Shown here one piece after another: positions 42,896-46,503 of a DNA stretch of 46,503 nucleotides. A program made the translations under genes and the position numbers. Source of the stretch: an uncultured Lachnospiraceae bacterium. GTDB lineage: Bacteria; Bacillota; Clostridia; Lachnospirales; Lachnospiraceae. Every line of letters begins with the position of its first letter. Position 1 is the stretch's first letter. The stretch lies in the NCBI GenBank assembly GCA_910578845.1, contig CAJTSL010000021.1, positions 1 through 46,503 on the forward strand. The letters are read 5' to 3'. Below the pieces are notes generated by a model. That model made no database searches, was not told the origin of the DNA, and was given only the letters and a program-made list of their open reading frames with translations.

Positions 42896-43842
42896 GTGAT
42901 AAAAAACCGCTGATCATCTTAACAGGGCCAACCGCAGTAGGGAAAAGCGCCCTTTCCGTAAAACTTGCGAAAGCAATTGACGGAGAGATTATTTCGGCTG
43001 ATTCCATGCAAGTATACCGGCATATGGATATCGGCTCCGCCAAAATTACACATATGGAAATGGAGGGCATCCCCCATTATCTGATCGATATATTAGAGCC
43101 AAGCGATGACTTCAATGTTGTGCGTTTCCAAACGTTAGCCAAAGAAGCGATACAGCATATATATGCCAAAGGTAAAATCCCTATTTTAGCTGGTGGTACA
43201 GGATTCTATATCCAATCAGTGCTTTACGACATTGATTTTACTGAGACAGCCGACGATGGCCCGTTACGGGAACAGCTAGAAGAGTTTGTGCGCAAAGAAG
43301 GCGCTGAGGCTTTATTTGAAAGGCTCCGCCGTATTGACGCTAAGTCCTGTGAAACACTACATCCGCATAATGTCAAACGAGTCATCCGCGCCATAGAATT
43401 TTATGAAAAGACTGGCGGGAAACGGATCTCGGAGCATAATGAAAGAGAACATGGAAAGGAATCCCCTTACTGTTTTCTCTATTTTGTGCTACACGATGAG
43501 AGAGCGACGTTATATGAAAGGATCAACAAGCGGGTTGATACTATGCTTGCGAACGGCCTTGTAGACGAAGTAATGCGCCTAAAAGACATGGGCTGTGACA
43601 AAAGCCTTGTATCCATGCAGGGCCTAGGCTATAAAGAAATACTTGAGTATCTGGATGGGGCATGCTCTTTAGAAGATGCCGTATATCGTATCAAACGGGA
43701 TACGAGACACTTCGCCAAAAGGCAGTTGACTTGGTTCCGCAGGGAACGGGATGTTACATGGATTTCCAGACAGGACTTTAAGACGGATGCACAGATCCTC
43801 GCCCATATGTTGTCTTTGCTTTCGGAAAAAGAAATAATGTAA
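42892..43842 (+). CDS. miaA: tRNA dimethylallyltransferase MiaA
   Basis: 316 residues. P-loop GPTAVGKSALSVKLA, then GEIISADSMQVYRHMDIGSAK with the conserved Asp, GGTGFYIQSVLYD, and the C-terminal RRDTRHFAKRQLTWFRRE-type segment (here KRDTRHFAKRQLTWF). It transfers the dimethylallyl group to A37 of tRNAs reading U-starting codons; MiaB then acts on the product. Start overlaps the mutL stop by 4 bases (ATGA). A normal-length member. Confidence 0.96.
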   Translation: MSDKKPLIILTGPTAVGKSALSVKLAKAIDGEIISADSMQVYRHMDIGSAKITHMEMEGIPHYLIDILEPSDDFNVVRFQTLAKEAIQHIYAKGKIPILAGGTGFYIQSVLYDIDFTETADDGPLREQLEEFVRKEGAEALFERLRRIDAKSCETLHPHNVKRVIRAIEFYEKTGGKRISEHNEREHGKESPYCFLYFVLHDERATLYERINKRVDTMLANGLVDEVMRLKDMGCDKSLVSMQGLGYKEILEYLDGACSLEDAVYRIKRDTRHFAKRQLTWFRRERDVTWISRQDFKTDAQILAHMLSLLSEKEIM

Positions 43843-43904
43843 GAAGAACGAAAACTTATATAGGTTAGCGTAAGTTAGTGTAAAGAGGAGGCATCAGAAT
43901 CACT

Positions 43905-45254
43905 ATGAAAAATGAGAATACGTACCAAAATCTTAAAATCTCCCAACAATTGAAAGAACACTATGCCATGTTTGGCATCTCTGAACAGACACTTGCTTTT
44001 GGCAATGAAATTCTTTCTGCTCTGGAAGAAAGGTTCCGCCAGATAGATGAAACAGCCGAATACAATCAATTGAAAGTCATCCGTGCCATGCAGGAATGCC
44101 ATGTTAGCGAAGCCTGCCTGATGGGAACGACAGGATATGGCTATAACGATCTGGGCAGGGATACCTTAGAAGAAGTCTATGCCAAAATCTTTCATACGCA
44201 GGATGCGCTAGTTCGCCCGCAGATTACCTGTGGCACGCATGCGCTTGCTCTAGCCCTCATGAGCAATCTGCGCCCCGGTGACGAACTGTTGTCTCCGGTA
44301 GGGAAACCATATGACACGCTAGAAGAAGTCATCGGGATCCGTGACGCAAAAGGCTCCTTAAAAGAATATGGTATCGCATATAGACAGGTGGATTTAACTT
44401 CTGATGGCAGTTTTGATTATGAAGCCATAAGGCAGGCGGTCAATGAGAAGACAAAGGTAGTGACAATCCAGCGCTCCAAAGGCTACCAGACTAGGCCGAC
44501 GCTTTCCGTGGCACAAATTGGGGAGCTGATCGCTTTTGTAAAGAAGGTAAAACCGGATGTTATCTGCATGGTCGATAATTGTTACGGGGAATTTGTTGAA
44601 ACAATAGAGCCCAGTGATGTTGGCGCAGACATGACAGTCGGCTCTTTGATCAAAAATCCTGGCGGCGGCCTGGCTCCTATCGGCGGATATATCGCCGGGA
44701 AAAAGGACTGCATCGAAAACGCGGCATATCGCCTGACTTCTCCAGGACTTGGCAAAGAAGTAGGCGCTTCGCTCGGCGTCATGGGTTCCTTTTACCAAGG
44801 GCTGTTCCTTGCGCCGACTGTCACGGCAAGCGCCTTAAAAGGCGCTATCTTTGCTGCGAACATCTATGAGAAAATTGGCTTTCCCGTTATTCCTAATGGC
44901 ACGGAAAGCCGCCATGATATTATCCAGGCCGTCACACTGGGTTCTCCCGAAGGCGTCATCGCCTTTTGCCAGGGAATCCAGGCTGCCGCTTCTGTAGATA
45001 GCTTTGTGACGCCTGAGCCATGGGATATGCCTGGCTATGACGCCAAAGTCATTATGGCGGCTGGCGCTTTTGTCTCCGGTTCTTCTATCGAGCTTAGTGC
45101 CGATGGCCCGATTGTGCCGCCTTATGCGGTTTATTTCCAAGGCGGATTGACATGGCAGCACGCGAAGCTGGGGATTCTGAAGTCTTTGCAGAACCTGATA
45201 GATCAGGGGATTGTCGGTGAAAATTTCCGGCAATGTCATATTGATTTAAGATAG
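43905..45254 (+). CDS. Methionine gamma-lyase family PLP enzyme (aluminium resistance protein-like)
   Basis: 449 residues of the PLP-dependent family often named methionine gamma-lyase or aluminium resistance protein. GTTGYGYNDLGRDTLEEVYA, QITCGTHALALALMSNLRPGDEL (cofactor pocket), VDNCYGEF with the PLP-contacting Asp, and GSLIKNPGGGLAP with the likely Schiff-base Lys are visible. Substrate has not been settled for most members. GAGGAGG lies 13 bases before the ATG. The gene commonly follows miaA in Lachnospiraceae, as here. Confidence 0.9.
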   Translation: MKNENTYQNLKISQQLKEHYAMFGISEQTLAFGNEILSALEERFRQIDETAEYNQLKVIRAMQECHVSEACLMGTTGYGYNDLGRDTLEEVYAKIFHTQDALVRPQITCGTHALALALMSNLRPGDELLSPVGKPYDTLEEVIGIRDAKGSLKEYGIAYRQVDLTSDGSFDYEAIRQAVNEKTKVVTIQRSKGYQTRPTLSVAQIGELIAFVKKVKPDVICMVDNCYGEFVETIEPSDVGADMTVGSLIKNPGGGLAPIGGYIAGKKDCIENAAYRLTSPGLGKEVGASLGVMGSFYQGLFLAPTVTASALKGAIFAANIYEKIGFPVIPNGTESRHDIIQAVTLGSPEGVIAFCQGIQAAASVDSFVTPEPWDMPGYDAKVIMAAGAFVSGSSIELSADGPIVPPYAVYFQGGLTWQHAKLGILKSLQNLIDQGIVGENFRQCHIDLR

Positions 45255-45282
45255 TTTTCATATTTTTTTAAGATTTAAGGAA

Positions 45283-45333
45283 TTGAAAAATATGGTAAAT
45301 TTTGTATACATGAAAAAAGGATTGTGATAAAAT
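45283..45333 (+). promoter_or_regulatory. Candidate promoter region of radC
   Basis: Two overlapping options: TTGAAA (45283-45288) with TATACA (45305-45310) at 16-base spacing, and TAAAAT (45328-45333) preceded by TGA (extended -10). Either would give a short leader before radC. Confidence 0.45.
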
Positions 45334-45393
45334 ATCCATAATGAAACCAAAACCTGTGCGATAGGAGAGAATTGCTGTCAGGAAAGAGGTTGA

Positions 45394-46101
45394 ATGAAAT
45401 TAGTGAAGTATGAGAACAATGATAATAATGCAATGCAAAATCTTCCATATGAGAAATTTATTTCCTATGGAGCGGATACCTTAACGGATTCCGAACTGCT
45501 TGCAATCATCATACGGACCGGGACACATCATATGAGTGCTAAAGAGCTAAGCGAAGAAGTTTTAAAAGCCACCGGTAAGTATGGTAACGGCCTGTTAGGG
45601 TTATATCATATCCCGATACAGGAATTAATGCAGGTAAAAGGCATTGGCAAAGTCAAGGCGATAAAATTGAAAGCGCTTGCAGAGCTGTGTACAAGAATGG
45701 CGCAGACAAAGGCAAAGAAACGCCTTTCTTTTATAGACCCTTGTTCTGTCGCCGATTATTATATGGAACGCTTCCGGCACGAAACAGTAGAGCATATCTT
45801 GCTGCTACTGTTTGATTCAGGTATGCACTTATTGGAAGAACAGCTTCTTTCAACGGGGACGGCAAACGCTTCTCTTTTATCGCCAAGAGAAGTTTATATC
45901 TGTGCATTCCGTTCTCAGGCGACACATATGATATTGCTGCATAACCATCCTGGCGGCAATCCGGCGCCAAGTAATAACGATATCAAAATTACCGACCGGA
46001 TCTTAGCGATCGGGAAAACCATTGATATTTTTTTGCTAGACCATATTATCATTGGCGATAACAATTATTTCAGTTTTAAAGAAAGCAGGCTAATCAGTTA
46101 A
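45394..46101 (+). CDS. radC: RadC family JAB/MPN domain protein
   Basis: 235 residues. An N-terminal helix-hairpin-helix region (PIQELMQVKGIGKVKAIKLKA) and the RadC/JAB domain with the metal motif HNHPGGNPAPSNND (JAMM-type H-x-H ... S/D) and an upstream Glu in LFDSGMHLLEEQLL. The name DNA repair protein RadC is traditional; a repair role has not held up in E. coli, and function is unknown. AAAGAGG precedes the ATG. Its usual Firmicutes neighbour mreB follows 29 bases later. Confidence 0.93.
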   Translation: MKLVKYENNDNNAMQNLPYEKFISYGADTLTDSELLAIIIRTGTHHMSAKELSEEVLKATGKYGNGLLGLYHIPIQELMQVKGIGKVKAIKLKALAELCTRMAQTKAKKRLSFIDPCSVADYYMERFRHETVEHILLLLFDSGMHLLEEQLLSTGTANASLLSPREVYICAFRSQATHMILLHNHPGGNPAPSNNDIKITDRILAIGKTIDIFLLDHIIIGDNNYFSFKESRLIS

Positions 46102-46130
46102 AAAGGGAATGTTGAAAGGAGTAATTTACC

Positions 46131-46503
46131 TTGGCAAATAACGCATTTGGAATTGATTTGGGAACCAGTAATATCAAAATATATAATCGGGCAGACGACA
46201 GCGTCATGGTAGAGAAGAACATGATCGCAATTGAGAACAAACGAACACTATTTGCCTATGGAAATTCTGCATTTGAAATGTATGAAAAAACCCCCGGCAA
46301 CATCCATATTACCTATCCGTTAAATAACGGCGTCATTGCAGATATCAAGAATATGGAGACGCTTATCAAATATTTCATGATAGATTTGATGAAAGGCAGC
46401 ATGCGGCCCGCCGATTACTTTATTGCTGTCCCATGGGATGTGACAGAAGTGGAAAAGCTTGCTTTTAAAGATTTGATCAAAGATTCCGATGTCAAAGCAA
46501 AGA
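46131..46503 (+). CDS. Rod shape-determining protein MreB-like, 5' part
   Basis: Only the first 124 codons are in the window; the gene runs off the end. The start is TTG at 46131 with GAAAGGAG upstream. The protein begins MANNAFGIDLGTSNIKIYNR, the actin-fold phosphate-1 loop of MreB. NNGVIADIKNMETLIKYF and the later PADYFIAVPWDVTEVEK (related to the usual A-x-P-x-x-x-T-E-V-E-K) also match. MreB filaments guide wall synthesis. The VPWDVTEVE form suggests a divergent MreB paralogue rather than the canonical one. Confidence 0.88.
   Translation, partial: MANNAFGIDLGTSNIKIYNRADDSVMVEKNMIAIENKRTLFAYGNSAFEMYEKTPGNIHITYPLNNGVIADIKNMETLIKYFMIDLMKGSMRPADYFIAVPWDVTEVEKLAFKDLIKDSDVKAK

Overview
The window reads as a chromosomal segment of a low-to-moderate GC, spore-forming anaerobe of the Clostridia, most likely Lachnospiraceae. 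This rests on the cotJ spore-coat genes, a stand-alone group B type [FeFe] hydrogenase, the Asp23 - DAK2 - recG - degV order, and the miaB - mutS - mutL - miaA - methionine gamma-lyase-like - radC - mreB order. The family-level assignment is inference from gene content; I could not run a search. I see no rRNA, tRNA, CRISPR array, prophage, integrase or insertion sequence, and no gene-free stretch longer than 300 bases.

Layout. Bases 38-1100 (minus) hold cotJA-cotJB-cotJC. Bases 1329-4485 hold an ABC ATPase and a permease fused to a GldG-like domain. Then come the hydrogenase (4609-6084), gltX and a UvrD-type helicase (6190-9505), and a structured GC-rich intergenic stretch (9485-9600). A minus-strand DUF1292 gene follows. 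Bases 10160-12972 hold a GH13 protein that has lost its catalytic residues, a DUF5662 gene and a tiny Cys/Asp/His-rich protein. trpS and a convergent histidine phosphatase follow.

Bases 15088-20638 look like one operon: hflK, hflC, a TPR protein, a DUF4037 nucleotidyltransferase-like protein, a NusG domain II protein, a Gx transporter and ruvA. A 1136-residue hybrid sensor kinase with its own tandem promoters sits between ruvA and ruvB. zapA follows from a strong-looking promoter inside the end of ruvB and closes with a terminator. Bases 25774-31231 run U32 peptidase-like, FtsW/RodA, a class B penicillin-binding protein and a NUDIX hydrolase.

Bases 31296-36420 hold Asp23/Gls24, the DAK2 (YloV-like) protein, recG with a hairpin-rich leader, and degV. 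Bases 36484-43842 hold the tRNA-modification and mismatch-repair block miaB-mutS-mutL-miaA, in which mutL carries a repetitive linker. A PLP-dependent methionine gamma-lyase-like gene, radC and the start of an mreB-like gene end the window.

Most of the window is housekeeping. The items I find most worth a second look are the GH13 pseudoenzyme, the recG leader with a duplicated ribosome-binding-site motif, the structured 9485-9600 element, the MutL linker repeats and the kinase that splits ruvAB. I did not find a clear multi-gene undescribed system.
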